Assembly: GCF_001039355.2 (NCBI RefSeq)
Contig: NW_019775965.1
Span: forward strand, 61,661-125,660
Length of the DNA stretch: 64,000 nucleotides
Source of the DNA: Lingula anatina
Lineage: Eukaryota > Brachiopoda > Lingulata > Lingulida > Lingulidae
Direction: 5' to 3'
Shown: piece after piece, positions 11,457-23,300 of the stretch
Numbering within the stretch: the first letter of the stretch is position 1
Layout of the letters: each line of letters opens with the position of its first letter
Program-made: the position numbers and the translations under genes
The notes under the pieces: generated by a model
What the model was told of the DNA's origin: nothing
What the model saw: only the letters and a program-made list of their open reading frames with translations
The model's database searches: none

Positions 11457-11615
11457 TTTTTAAAGCAGTGTGAAGGTGCTACAGTAACTATTATTTTGTA
11501 AAATATACGATGACGTTTTTTAAAATAATATACAACTTGCATTTCGTGTATTTTATATTCATTGGATGCATCCAGTTTGAAGAACTTCATTTTATAAATC
11601 TAGTGTTTTCAAACA

Positions 11616-11621
11616 AATAAA
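11616..11621 (+). promoter_or_regulatory. Poly(A) signal of the SBNO transcript
   Basis: AATAAA 160 bases past the stop codon at 11456, in AT-rich 3' UTR; the nearest canonical signal. Confidence 0.65.
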
Positions 11622-11646
11622 ATTATTATTCCGACGAATTGTGTAT

Positions 11647-11860
11647 GCTTTTGTAGTACAGACCCTCTATGTGTATGTATACAGGTATATTGTATATTTA
11701 CTGTCCGTCACGTCTTTTGTAGTATAGATCCTGTATGTGTCTGTACATATTGTATACATGTATTTACTGTCCGTCATGTCTTTTGTAGTGCAGATCCTGT
11801 ATGCATGTGTCTGTATATATTATATATTTACTGTCTGTCATGTCTTTTGTAGTACAGATC
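11647..11860 (+). repeat. ~66-bp tandem repeat, about four copies
   Basis: CTGTCCGTCACGTCTTTTGTAG and close variants recur at about 11700, 11767 and 11831, with a partial first copy at 11650. The array lies just 3' of the SBNO poly(A) site. Confidence 0.75.
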
Positions 11861-12014
11861 CTGGGCTCCGTATCTCGAAAGGTTCGCTATGTTGCGCCCG
11901 TGTGCAAGCGTCTCGATTCCATAACTCGCCCATACTCGTCCCATATAATACATTGTAGCCTCTATTTGATATAGCTATTCGCAATACGCGATGCTTTCGA
12001 GATACGGGGCCCAG
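11861..12014. mobile_element. 154-bp MITE-like element
   Basis: Ends are inverted: CTGGGCTCCGTATCTCGAAA at 11861 and its near-complement ending GGGGCCCAG at 12014. No coding capacity. It sits at the end of the 66-bp array. A related stretch (ACTCGAAAGCATAACTCGAG) is near 17140. Confidence 0.6.
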
Positions 12015-12451
12015 GTCCTTTGCGGTGACAGACAAGACTGGACGGAGGAAGAGGCGTCAGGCGATTTACGTCTACTGCAACCAGGCACTCTTCCCCGTAC
12101 AAGTCGGGCAAGCTGTTCCGGTCTCTCCCCGTTGTGTGCGGGGAGGACGAGATGGCCACCGGTCGATCCATACGCGCACAGGTCGGTCTCTGGGTGTCTT
12201 GCCTTGTTGAATGGTTGACTAACTTTGATTTTATTTAATAAATGTAAACAATTCTGGCAATTAGAAACTAGTGTGGTTTTGCAAAAGACAAATACTTAAA
12301 CTTGCTAGATTAGATTGTGTGTGTTTTAGGCGAGGGGGCTCTGGAGTGTTCCTTTGTTGTTTGGAGGTTTGACTTTGAAATTCCATTAAGCTGAAGAACT
12401 TTACTAGTCACAATATGCATGCTAGCTACAGTGCATTATTAAAGATTAGTG
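12015..12451. other. Unassigned sequence with a GC-rich stretch
   Basis: Bases 12025-12215 are GC-richer and open in two plus-strand frames, but I recognise no protein, splice sites or start context. The rest is AT-rich and featureless. Confidence 0.3.
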
Positions 12452-12522
12452 GTGGAAAAGTCTCAAGAAAGAGCTCTTAAGATACTTTATCCTGATCTTG
12501 AATATGACGCTGCTTGTGAACA
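12452..12522 (+). pseudogene. LINE reverse-transcriptase fragment
   Basis: Reads VEKSQERALKILYPDLEYDA, matching the conserved segment after the RT core in CR1/jockey-type LINEs (compare the related fragment at 27759). It is cut off at 12523 by the TA where a Tc1-like copy is inserted. Confidence 0.6.
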
Positions 12523-12524
12523 TA

Positions 12525-13735
12525 CAGACTTGACATTTAATATGGAATATTTTTTTCCAAATCATTTCTCATCAGTTTTTTTTCCTATTTTGCTGACTGA
12601 TACATGAAAATAAGGATTAAAATCGTGTTTTAATAACTTTTAGTTATCTCTTTGATGTCATTGTGACATCAGTTCATTTATGGAAATCGCCAGAGAAGCA
12701 AACAAAAACACATTGCCTATTCTATGTCATACGACAACCATTAAAAGAGATGTTTTGGACCTCCATATTTTCCAAATTATTGTCTGTAAAAGAGTTAAAC
12801 GTTCCACAAAGGACCCTCATGTCAGTGTCTAGTCACAGTAACGGTCGCTGTTACGCCTGACCTCTTCTGGCTGCTACCAGCGCCCTCAAGTGGCAAGGCA
12901 TTCCTTGGGATAGGTTTTTAGAGTTCAATCTGGAATAACATTCCAGGCATCGGTCATAATCTGTCCATTTTGGTCCAGTTTTGTTGTAGGACATGTAGGC
13001 CATTGATTCGGCGAGTAATGGCCTACCCACATATTGTCTATGTGGTTCAAATATGGCGATTTTGATGACCAAGGTAGTTTCTCATTCCCTTGGTTTTGTA
13101 AGTAATCTGCTATTAAAAGTGCTCTGTGTGAACCGGCAATCTCACCTTGCAGCCTAAAATTGTTCCTAAGTTGCCCCCTATCAAATAATAGCCAAGTGGT
13201 TCCCAGATTATTTCTTTATTTGATCTGGTTCAGGTTTTCGTCGATGACTACCATTGGTGTTTTGGCACCAATGTGGTATCTGACCTCAATAAAGAAAGCC
13301 ACGAGGTTTCAGTGTTCAACCCAGAAACGGTTATGGTCCCAAATTCATTAGAGAAAAATACAACGATGTTTTGCTGTTTACAGTGGGTTCCTGGGAGGTC
13401 GTCTGGTATTCTAACCTGCTAAAACCAGTTTGGTGTTCGCTAAGGGCCTTGAAAAATGCGTTTTGGTGGCAATTTACCCCTCATTCTGAACGGACTGGGT
13501 GGTTTTGTTAAGTTGCAACAGCGTATCCTGAAAGACAGTGGGTCCTGTTCCCTGGTGGTAAGATATCAATAGATTGGGTGTGGCCTCTGTGTAGGTACAT
13601 CAGTCTGGGCATTACTCGGTAAAACTGTGCGGACCGTTTCGTTTGGTGCAATTATCTGTTTGCCAATGCCTGTCTTTTTCGCTCCATTCTGCCACAGATT
13701 AACACATTTATAAAGCACTGCAATTTTTGCATTTT
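12525..13735 (-). mobile_element. Tc1/mariner-like element, copy 1 (decayed, truncated)
   Basis: On the minus strand this matches copies at 39986-41606 and 48143-49311, including the transposase remnant and the terminal sequence TACAGACTTGACATT at 12523 (TA target plus inverted repeat). The other end runs into the receptor pseudogene near 13735 and lacks its terminal repeat. Many stops and shifts make it non-functional. Confidence 0.75.
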
Positions 13736-13740
13736 GTAAG

Positions 13741-13940
13741 TTGTATGTATATCTATATCTATACCAAAATTCTTCCATGCACGAGTAGTAATCTTTGTCG
13801 CATCCTCCAGAAAATCTAATGCCACATACTGGATGGTTGCCGAGTATAGCAAATGCCAGGATGTGAAAGTAAAAGTGTCCGTTTATTGTCCATCTGTCCA
13901 TCGCTTGACCATCTCCAGCTGACGATGTATGTCCTAACAT
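13741..13940 (-). pseudogene. Broken copy of the 5' end of the 20066 receptor gene
   Basis: The minus strand reads MLGHTSSAGDGQAMDRWT and on through the signal-peptide region, nearly identical to the start of the receptor at 20066. It then jumps from CGIRF to SGGCDKDY, deleting about 35 codons of the first CUB-like domain. After a few more matching codons it is shifted and stops at the Tc1-like remnant. It is part of the inverted duplication at 13741-14750. Confidence 0.85.
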
Positions 13941-14750
13941 TGTGTGGAATGAATGGTTTTCTATTAATTCTCAACGAAAACTCTAATCCATGAGTGTGCA
14001 CGTACGTGTGTTTTGTCTACCCTTCTGATTGATGCCCAAGAACCGGTTATATTTCAGTTCCTTTATAGAGAAATTCGACACGGGTGTGGTTGCATTATAA
14101 AAGGAAAGCGGAAAACGTTTGCGACGTACAGAGATTTGTCCTCATATTCAAATTTCAAAAGGTCACAGCTTACTTCAAATTAATGACAATAAATTGAGTC
14201 ATATAATATGAAACGTGCTGTAGATTATCATTATATATTGTTATTTGCTGACAAGACAAGGGCTGCATTTAGTTCTTATTTATAAATAATTCACATTGCC
14301 ACGTTCATTATTGTAAAGATCAGAAACATCTGTATGAGTGCCCTAGTACGACGTCGACAAAAAAAAAAAAAAAAAAAAAAAAATCAATCAACTCCTCCTG
14401 CCCAGTGCTTTGATGGTTTCCAGCTAAAATATCTGCCATGGTCATTTTGCGTCATGCTTGTAAATGTTGTTTCAAACAAATGATATACTGCAGAAAACTG
14501 CAAATATTCATTTTTTGTACAGGAAAAAAAGAAGTACAATATGTACGTGTAGTGTTATTTTTCATTCACAATTCAACCTCAGTGATCCAGGAAATTGTAA
14601 AGGATGTTTAAAATTGTCGAGCAAAGGGAGACCAAAATAAAACTGCAGTTGATTTCATATACACGGTACATGGTACTGTTATACAGGCTATAGAAAAATG
14701 ATTTTGTTTTGTCTGGAATCGCTTCATATATATATATGAGTCATGGCTCG
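13741..14750 (-). repeat. Left arm of an inverted duplication (partner 19300-20390)
   Basis: The reverse complement matches 19300-20390 along most of its length, including the receptor start, its 5' flank with GACGTACAGAGA, GCCATGGTCATTTTGCGTCAT and the region up to the TA microsatellite. Matches are broken by small indels and an A-run at 14360-14383. Confidence 0.85.
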
Positions 14751-15540
14751 AGTCGTTAATTTGGTCATTTGTGCTCACGAATCCGAGGGTTGACTTAGCC
14801 AACGCCTAATCCATTTATAAATAGACTGACGTATAGCAAATATGGGGGTGCGGGCACCCTCTACCAGTGACTTTTCACAAGATAGTCACAGATATGTCTT
14901 TAGATAAGTAGGCGGCCATTTTACTATCTCTGACCCTGTAATGAAATCTCTAGGTTGATTACATGGTTGGTAATTGTTTGCATAACTGCTCAGGCACTGC
15001 CATTTAACGGACCCATGCCAAGTCCCTTTGACAGCAATCAAGACAGGTAATTGCTCTGATTTAAATCACTTGCTCTTCATGACAGATAAAAATAGTCCCT
15101 TCTGAATAACTTGTTAGTGCATATTGAAGTTAACTGAAGAATCTCTGTAGTAGCTCCCTTCAGAGCGGGTACAATGCCGTCTGCGCGCGTGCAGATTTAA
15201 TTGCTTCCATCTGACCAAAAGTCAAAGGGTGGCTTTTACCATTTTACCCTGTATAATCTGGCACCCTGGTAAATGATAGGGTGCGGCTGGGACTTAGATT
15301 ATGACATCCGTCTTTCATGATAACGATATAGACCCTATTCATATAGTTTTGCGATCTTTGTTTCTTCAGCATATTGATCTGTTCGTTTGCTCGTTTGTTT
15401 TGTGAGATTTTTGTGCTGTGAAGAGAAACATGAAATATTAACATAGGGAAAGGCCACTGTCAATATTATAAGATTTTTTTAAAATTTGGTTGTAGTCTCA
15501 TCTAATTACCTGAAGTGACGCTGCTGTTGACTTTTTTCAG
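14751..15540. other. Unassigned intergenic sequence
   Basis: No gene seen. A stretch near 15177-15280 (CTGCGCGCGTGCAG followed by TTAATTG and a CCCTGGTA motif) resembles 9088-9190 in the SBNO intron, suggesting a short dispersed repeat. Confidence 0.4.
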
Positions 15541-17545
15541 CTTGCCCAGTTTTATCCAGATCTAGCATTGATTGGCTACTATGTGGGTGCCTGAAAAATC
15601 GGCCAATCAACTCACTGATTTTTAAACGTTTGAAAAAATGTCGAATCAACACAGTGAAAAGTCCCCCAGTGGCAGGCCTTGGCTGTGGACAGACAATCGA
15701 AGGGGATGAATTACTCTCTGCTGATAGACAAGCCACAAGTGCAACTTGAGATTTAAAGTTTCAAACTTTGCCAGCTCTTTTCAAGATATGACACTATGAT
15801 ATGTGTTAGATCTATTGAATTATAGCTGGCAAGCCATTTATTTATTTATAATAGGCATCTATTCATGCGCTTTAAATAGATCAACAATCAGATCGTGGTT
15901 CTGTGCAATTAAGTTGTTAGTTGCGAACTACTTCCTGGTTTTAGCAAGGTTTTCGGGGAGAAATTCACACAAAGAACCGACTTTGTTTTTCTTTGGGATT
16001 TCCTCCTCATTGTTTACTGCAATTACTATCATCAATTAAACGGAGAAAGCAATTAATTGATGGCACATTGTTATGAATATTCAATAGAATCCAGCTGCAT
16101 TTCGCAGAGCGTTTTAAAGTTCTAGCGACACAATTTATCACCACGCGTTCTAGCGAATGGAGAGCGCAAAAGACTAACAAATGGGAAGGTCTTTAGTTTG
16201 AATTGGGGGATCATGAGATATATCCCCAAATAAGGAGATTCCCGAAGAGACTGGTAGTATTGACGGGTTTGAACAATTTTGTTTGTAACATGTGGGGACT
16301 ATCATCATACAATGAATGGTATACGTGCCCTAGATCTTCAGTGTGTGCAACAACAGGTGACGCAAAAAAAGACAAAATGTAACCAAGGAGGTGTGTTTGT
16401 ATGTTTATAAGGGGGGGGGGGGGGGGGCGGCGTTAGTTTGCATTGGTAGTTGGATAAAAAAATAGTCCAGAAAAGCATCGTTTTAATAGCATCACTAACC
16501 ATAAAGTACAAAACATTAATTTGATATGGGCATCAGATTGCAAACATGCAAAAGGTGATCAGGGAGAAAGCACAAAAATGACAAGGACATGACGTTGTTT
16601 TTTCTTTGGGTTTTCCTCCTCATTGTTTACTGCAATTACTATCATCAATAAATCGAGAAAGCAATTAAGTGATGGCACATTGTTGTGAATATAATCACCA
16701 GGTGGATTTGTCAAAAGAAGGAAAACTTGTTCATTAGTCATCTATTAAGATATTGTAAAGCGCATGAATAGATGCATATTATAAATAAATAAATAAATAA
16801 ATAAATAAATGACTTGCGAGTTATAATTCAATAGATCTAACAAATATCATAGTGTCACATTTTGAAAAGAGCTTGCAAACCAGGGGCGTAACCAAACCTT
16901 TTCAAATTGTACGCAAAGATTTTCAATCCCAGGCACAGCTAAATACAGACTTACGAAAGAGATGAAGTGCAGATCAATCTACACATTTACCAGCATATGT
17001 GCCAAATATCATAACTTAGTTTTCACTATAGTAATAAAGTCATTACTTAAAGTTAAAAAAATATTCCCAGAATTTAATTAAGTTCCAGTACAATATTTCA
17101 CCCAACATGTTATATTTATTTAACCAGGACCCCGTGACTCGAAAGCATAACTCGAGATTTACTTAGAATTCAATTTAGACATGGTATCATCCAGCTTACA
17201 TGCGGGTGCATGGCTCCCCAAAACAACCAATATCATATGACAGGACATCGGTCTCGTGTAAGCAAATAAGAGTGGGTGTCAGAACAATAGCGCATGTACA
17301 ATTTATACAGAGGGCTTTTACATACAGGTGACTTTAACTTACAATTGAAGGGGATTTTTGGTTATGTTCGTCAGTCAGCACAGAGTATTTCACCCCCACC
17401 CCTCAATTGTCTGCCCACAGCCAAGGACCGCCAGTGGGGAACATTTCACTGTGTTTGTTGGTAATTTTTTCAAACTTTTGAAAGCCAATGAGTTGATTGG
17501 CCGATTTTTCAGGCACCCACATAGTAGTCATTTATAATATCATTG
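15541..17545. repeat. Inner part of the inverted duplication, with mixed direct and inverted copies
   Basis: Bases 15555-15700 match 17395-17535 in reverse (for example the CAGGCACCCACATAGTAG / CTACTATGTGGGTGCCTG pair). Bases 15770-15870 match 16745-16880 in reverse. Bases 15975-16085 match 16590-16700 in the same direction. A G-run lies at 16411-16427 and an (AAAT)n run at 16785-16810. No gene is present. Confidence 0.75.
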
Positions 17546-18859
17546 ATATAAAATAAACCATTTTACACCATCTTTTATGGAAAACAGTTTTTCAATTTCT
17601 TTCAATTTTTGAGTTTTGACATAATGGTTGTGATAGGATTTCATCTCGGGTTAAATTGGGATTTTCCTGAATTTCACTCAAACAACCAATAATCTTTGCC
17701 AAAAGGAATAAGAAGTCGCTTTTAGTATATTTAATCCACCTTTTGTTACTACGGATTCCTGACATTTCGCCGAGAAAAACGCTTTCCACTGACTCTTATT
17801 TCCTTCAAAAAGAAGTCTTTTAAGCCATGTAAATTTTAGGGCCTTGGTAAAAATTTTTTTTTGCGGTACCTTTTACCGTCCATTTTTGTAGTCAGACGCC
17901 ATCCTTGCTCATTTTATGTATCTTTTCCCATTTCTGATAAAGTTTAATATGATATGCATATTGTATTGAGGGAGGGTGGGGGGTGGGCTGGCAGGAGAGT
18001 TTATATATGCACTAAGATGAGAAATAATAAAGGTTTAACCACTGTTGACTTTCCTATTATTGAAAGGTTTCTTGGAGACTAGATTTCCAAGATATTTTTT
18101 TCATTTTTTTCAATATTTTTTAAAACGTTTTTTTTCACATTGTTTTTCTATCAGTTTCTATTCTCTACCAAGTAGCTTAAATACACCTTCATGGTTCTAT
18201 TTTAATTCTTTTTGTTAATTAATGAAGTTCAAAACTTTCTGTTCACACCCAAAGGCCGTTAGATGGTACTTACTTCCACCAAGGCTGCTCTACAACAATA
18301 TCCGAGTATTCTTGCGAGATGAACATATCTGAATCAGCACTACGGTGCCATGTCATCAGATACTATGTGCACACTCTGGTTGGACTTGTGCGGAACAGTG
18401 GACCCTTGTGGACACATTTGCCAGAAGCTATTGTCCTGCCCAGAGTTGCTCCAGTGTGCACGTAGGAGCAGATGTAGAGGCTGACAATGTGCAAGGGAAA
18501 ATGCACTGTATATTGCACATACAAGGGAGATTTTAACGCCTTAACTATTGCAAAGTTTTATAAAGAGTTGTAAGGTGATAAAAACATGGAAATGACAGGT
18601 TAACTTAGAACATGCTGCCTTTAGTATCTGCAGCGGCAATGTTTTTGATCGGATTTGTGTAAACTTCACACAATTGTTTCAACTTACTGGGTTAAGAGTA
18701 TGAATATCTTGCTCAAAAGTGTAGTTCCTAGCTACATGTAGAATTATAGATTTGCCTTACTTAATAGACTAACGCAACTTTAAATGCTTGTTCTTAGGGT
18801 AATATGCTGCCTATCAACTGTAGCTAAGGTTAATTTGGGTTTTAATTGCCTTAAAATAG
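17546..18859. other. Unassigned intergenic sequence
   Basis: AT-rich, no recognisable gene. A short open frame at 18345-18536 matches nothing I know. Confidence 0.4.
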
Positions 18860-19105
18860 TCTAGTGATAGTTCTGATGCCCTGAAACATAGTTAGTAGCA
18901 CTTCTAAATCATTTAAACTGGACAAGAAAGGTCTAATTAGCTTTTTACTAAGGAAAGTCACTTCCATAGCCACGGTTGCTAAGCAACGCTTTGAAATTTT
19001 GGGCACTACCCTTGAAATTGATCAGCATAGTCCAAAGAACATTTGTGCCAAGTTTCATGCTTTTTCCACATTCTGAGCAAATTGGCCAATATATAGCACC
19101 AGTCA
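18860..19105 (-). repeat. Second copy of the ~225-bp dispersed repeat
   Basis: Reverse complement of 5855-6080, including GGTTGCTAAGCAACG and GACAAGAAAGGTCTAATTAG. Confidence 0.8.
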
Positions 19106-19118
19106 TCCAGACAGTCAT

Positions 19119-19119
<1 letters not shown>

Positions 19120-19162
<43 letters not shown>

Positions 19163-19236
19163 GTTTTAGAAATAATAGTAATACATCCCAAAAAAGTGAA
19201 GTTATTTTCGACGTGTAGCAACCATTTTGGGCATTA

Positions 19237-19305
<69 letters not shown>
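19120..19305. repeat. Two (TA)n microsatellites
   Basis: AT dinucleotide runs at 19122-19161 and 19239-19305, separated by about 75 bases of unique sequence. They mark the outer edge of the right duplication arm. Confidence 0.95.
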
Positions 19306-19308
<3 letters not shown>

Positions 19309-20390
19309 CGATTCCAGACAAAAGCAATTTTTTATGCCCTATATACCAGTATCATATAAATGAAATCATCTGCAGTTTTATTTTGGCCTCTCGTCGCTCG
19401 ACAATTTTCAACATTCTCTCTAATTTCCTGGATCAGTGAATGTACACTGAAGTTGAATTGTGAATGAAAAATAAACCGTACACGCACATTTTGTACTTTT
19501 TTCCTGTATAAGAAATAAAATCTTTACAGTTTCCTGCACTATATCGTTTGTTTGAAACAGTCATTCACACGTATGACGCAAAATGACCATGGCATATATT
19601 TTAGCTGGAAACAGGATATAACCAACATAGAACTGGGCAGGAGAAGTTGATTGATTTTTTGGTCGAAGTAGTACTAGAGCACTCACGTACAGATGGTTTT
19701 GATCTTCGTAATAATGAACGTGGCAATAAAATGTACGAATTATTTATACCTTGTCTTGTCAGCAAATAACAACATATAATGATAATTTACAATGTGTTAA
19801 ATATTTTATGACTCAATTTATTGGCATTAGTTTGAAGTAAGCTGTGATCTTTGGAAATGTGAATATGAGGACAAGTCTCTGTACGTCGCTAACGTTTTCG
19901 CTTTGCATTTAGAATGCAACCATATCCGTGTCGAGTTTCTCTCTATAAAGGTACTGCAATTGACATAATCTTGGGCATCAATCAGTAGGGTAGACAAAAC
20001 ACGCACGTGCACTCATGAATTAGAGTTTGCGTTGAGAATTAATAGAAAACCATTCATTTCACACAATGTTAGGACATAAATCGTCAGCTGGAGATGGTCA
20101 AGTGATGGACAGATGGACACTAAACGGACACTTTTACTTCCACATCCTCCTGGCATTTGCTATACTCGGCTACCAACCAGTATGTGGCATTAGATTTGTT
20201 GTACCACAAGAAGGATCTATCTATCCAAATGAGGCAACTGTATTTAAATATATCGAGGTGCCACCAAACATGTTGGCTAGCATTCGCTTCACTAAATTTG
20301 ACCTAGAACTTTCTGGAGGATGCGACAAAGATTACGTGGTAATTACTAATTGTACATGGAAGGCTTTTGATAAAGATATACATACGCTCT
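19300..20390 (+). repeat. Right arm of the inverted duplication
   Basis: Matches the reverse complement of 13741-14750. It covers the receptor's 5' flank and the first ~110 codons, so any promoter element within ~750 bases of the start codon exists in both arms. Confidence 0.85.
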
Positions 20391-23300
20391 GGGGAGCAGT
20401 ATGTGGCTCGTATACATTTTCAGAACCCAGTATTCTAAATGTTCAACTGTGCTTTAACTGTTCAGTTGAGGTTATATTTAGCAGTGATCTAGATGTCCGT
20501 GCCACAGGGTTGAAGGCTGATATAGATATGGTGGAGGATTGTGAAGATCGCACATTGCCGTGCACACATGTGGTTACATCTTCGCATGAAGGTTGGATCA
20601 GAATCAACCGCGGTAATTTGACGGCAGGGTGTAAGTTTTATTTGACCGCTCCTGCTGATCACATCTTGCAAATAACACTTGCAAAAGACCTTAATGTCTT
20701 TTGTGGAACTCTTACTTTCTATGACGTGACAGAATACAACGAGGTAAAATTGCATACCCATAACATGAATAGTTCTAAGCAATTTACATCCCTTCGTGGA
20801 AATTATGACCAGATGAGCATCGAATGGATACCGTGTGACGGAGCATTGCAATACGACGTACATGCTGAGTACAAAGCTGTTTCCCGTAAAATGGTGGAAC
20901 CATTTTCATGCCAACCAGGATACAGACTTTTTGAGGGGAACTGTTACCTGTTTAGGCTTTATACTCGGTCAACCACGTGGTCCAAAGCTCAGATCGAGTG
21001 TGAGAGAGATTCAGGCCATCTTGTTAGCATACAGACACGGCGTGAAGCTCGCTTTCTGGGTAGAATTCTGATTAGCTTTCAAACTCGGACTTTATTCGTT
21101 ACATGTTTTACCTACTATAACAGCGCAATCTACATAGGACTAAAATCTACAGACCAGGTAGTTTTTTTTTCAGAATTTTAACTTTTGAACACCAATGATT
21201 TGAATTGCAAATCATGTGTATGAGAGAGCATTGACGCCGAGACGAGCCGAGGTCTAGTAAGGCCGCGACTTAAATATGGCAGACATACATGAAAGGAAGA
21301 CCGCTTAACCCATTAATGGTCATTCCGCCTCTCACACGCCTCCCCGCGGGTCTTCCCTGCAGGCTCACACAAATCGAGGAACGACACGTGGGGAGCCGCC
21401 ATTAACGGATTAAGCGGTCTTCCCTACATGTAGGTCAGCCATATTTAGATCGCGGCCTTATTAGACCTCGGCTCTTCTCGATGTGAATGCTACCTTAAAA
21501 TTGCAAAATATTCACAGATCTAGCGTCTAACAATTTTCTATTATGAAATACAAACAGGTTACCGTAAGGGTCGAAATTTTCATAGAATAAGTTGTGAATT
21601 TTATAGACACTGTATTTTTAAACTCATATTCTCTGAATTAGAACATTCCTATTAACTGGTTGCAACAAAACTGAAAAGCAGACTACATATAATAACCACA
21701 TATAATAGTTCATTTCTATACAGTAAAAGCTTCACAGAAATACTTTCAATGATTCCAAAATCATGTTACTGGAAAATTGATTAATTTTTCCACACTGAAA
21801 AGATCGAGTCTTTAACGTATATATATATGTTGTGTGTTTGTGTGAGTGTGGTTCATCCATGTGATGGTTGCATGACATCGCTCCTCTCTACACCTCCCAA
21901 TGAATCATATCTAATTCATCTTACAGCACTACTACTGGACGGATGGGGGAGCTTTTGTATACAGTGAATGGTACGGCCCCAAAATTTACGGATTCAATTC
22001 ATGTAAGATTCCAAGTTTACTGAAATCAATTGTTACGGAAGATGTTCTGCAGCCGGTCCGAGGGGACGAACGTGACTGTGGCATTATGATGGGATTTGTA
22101 CCACATCAATACGGGAAAACACGCTGGGGGAACTGGGCCAAAGTCCCGTGTCACAAAACAATCAGTAGCTGTATGACCGCCATCTGTAAAAAGCCTGCAG
22201 TTCCGACTTCAAAAAAGAATTCAACTACAGCCGCTTCGAAATCAATGCTGGTAAATTCCACGGCATCCCAATGGTATACGCACCATGAATCTTACTGTCC
22301 AGAGGGTTGGGTATATATAGCGGGGCGTTGTGTGCTTCTATACACCCTTGCCCAGATTACAGCCGTACCAGCAATTCAACATACAACTACGTATGTGTCT
22401 CATTATCACCCACAATATTGGTCCTTACCGTCAGACAGTAATCTCACCTATAGCGCAGCTGTGGAAGCATGCAGGTCCTTGGGTGGAGATTTAGCCCCCT
22501 TTAACAGCACTTTACAGAAGGACCGAGATATTCTTCAGTACATCAGTATTTGGGGCAAAGAACTCACTTGGATATCCCCAAGAATTTTCGATAAAAATAT
22601 ATCAAGACCACTCTCAAATATCTTAGCTGTGTGGGTGAGGTCCCCAGAAAACATATGCAGAAGGCTTATATATGCCAACCATTCGTTCACAGATGACATG
22701 GGAGGACTGAGCCAACACGTTGACCACCGCGAATCGCTCTTGGCTCTTTGTGAGATAGCTTCGAAACGCAGCATTTTCAACTGTTCACAGCACCAGTTTG
22801 GATGTGAAGATGGCAGTTGTATATCTAGTGTTAATGTGTGTGATGGGACCTCGGACTGCGCTGAAGGGGAAGATGAGAAGAATTGTACTTGTGGACAACA
22901 CACTTTCAGTTGTTCCGATGGCACATGTATCCCAATTAGTAAAGTATGTAATCATGTCAACGACTGTCCTAATGGAACCGATGACGAGAATTTTTGTATT
23001 TATCCGCCGTGTAAAACAGGGCAGTACAGATGCCAGAATGGGGAATGTATCGACGAGAAAGACAAGTGCAACTTTTTTAAAGACTGCTTAGACGGATCTG
23101 ACGAAATCCCACAAATTTTGTGCCCCTATGAAAAGTGTTACTCTGGCAAATATTTAGCTCCTCAAAACGTGGACGATCGCTATCCAGATTGCTTTGGTGT
23201 GACACAAGAGGATGAGTCATTTTCAATGATTCCAGCAATTAAGCGCACGTGCTCGGATTGCGAAGATCGTTTTCGGTTATTCGGTAATTTATCTCTACCT

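Noticed and set aside
18976-19439. Tyr-Ile repeat proteins
   Set aside because: Translation of (TA)n microsatellites; the same applies at 45708-45995.
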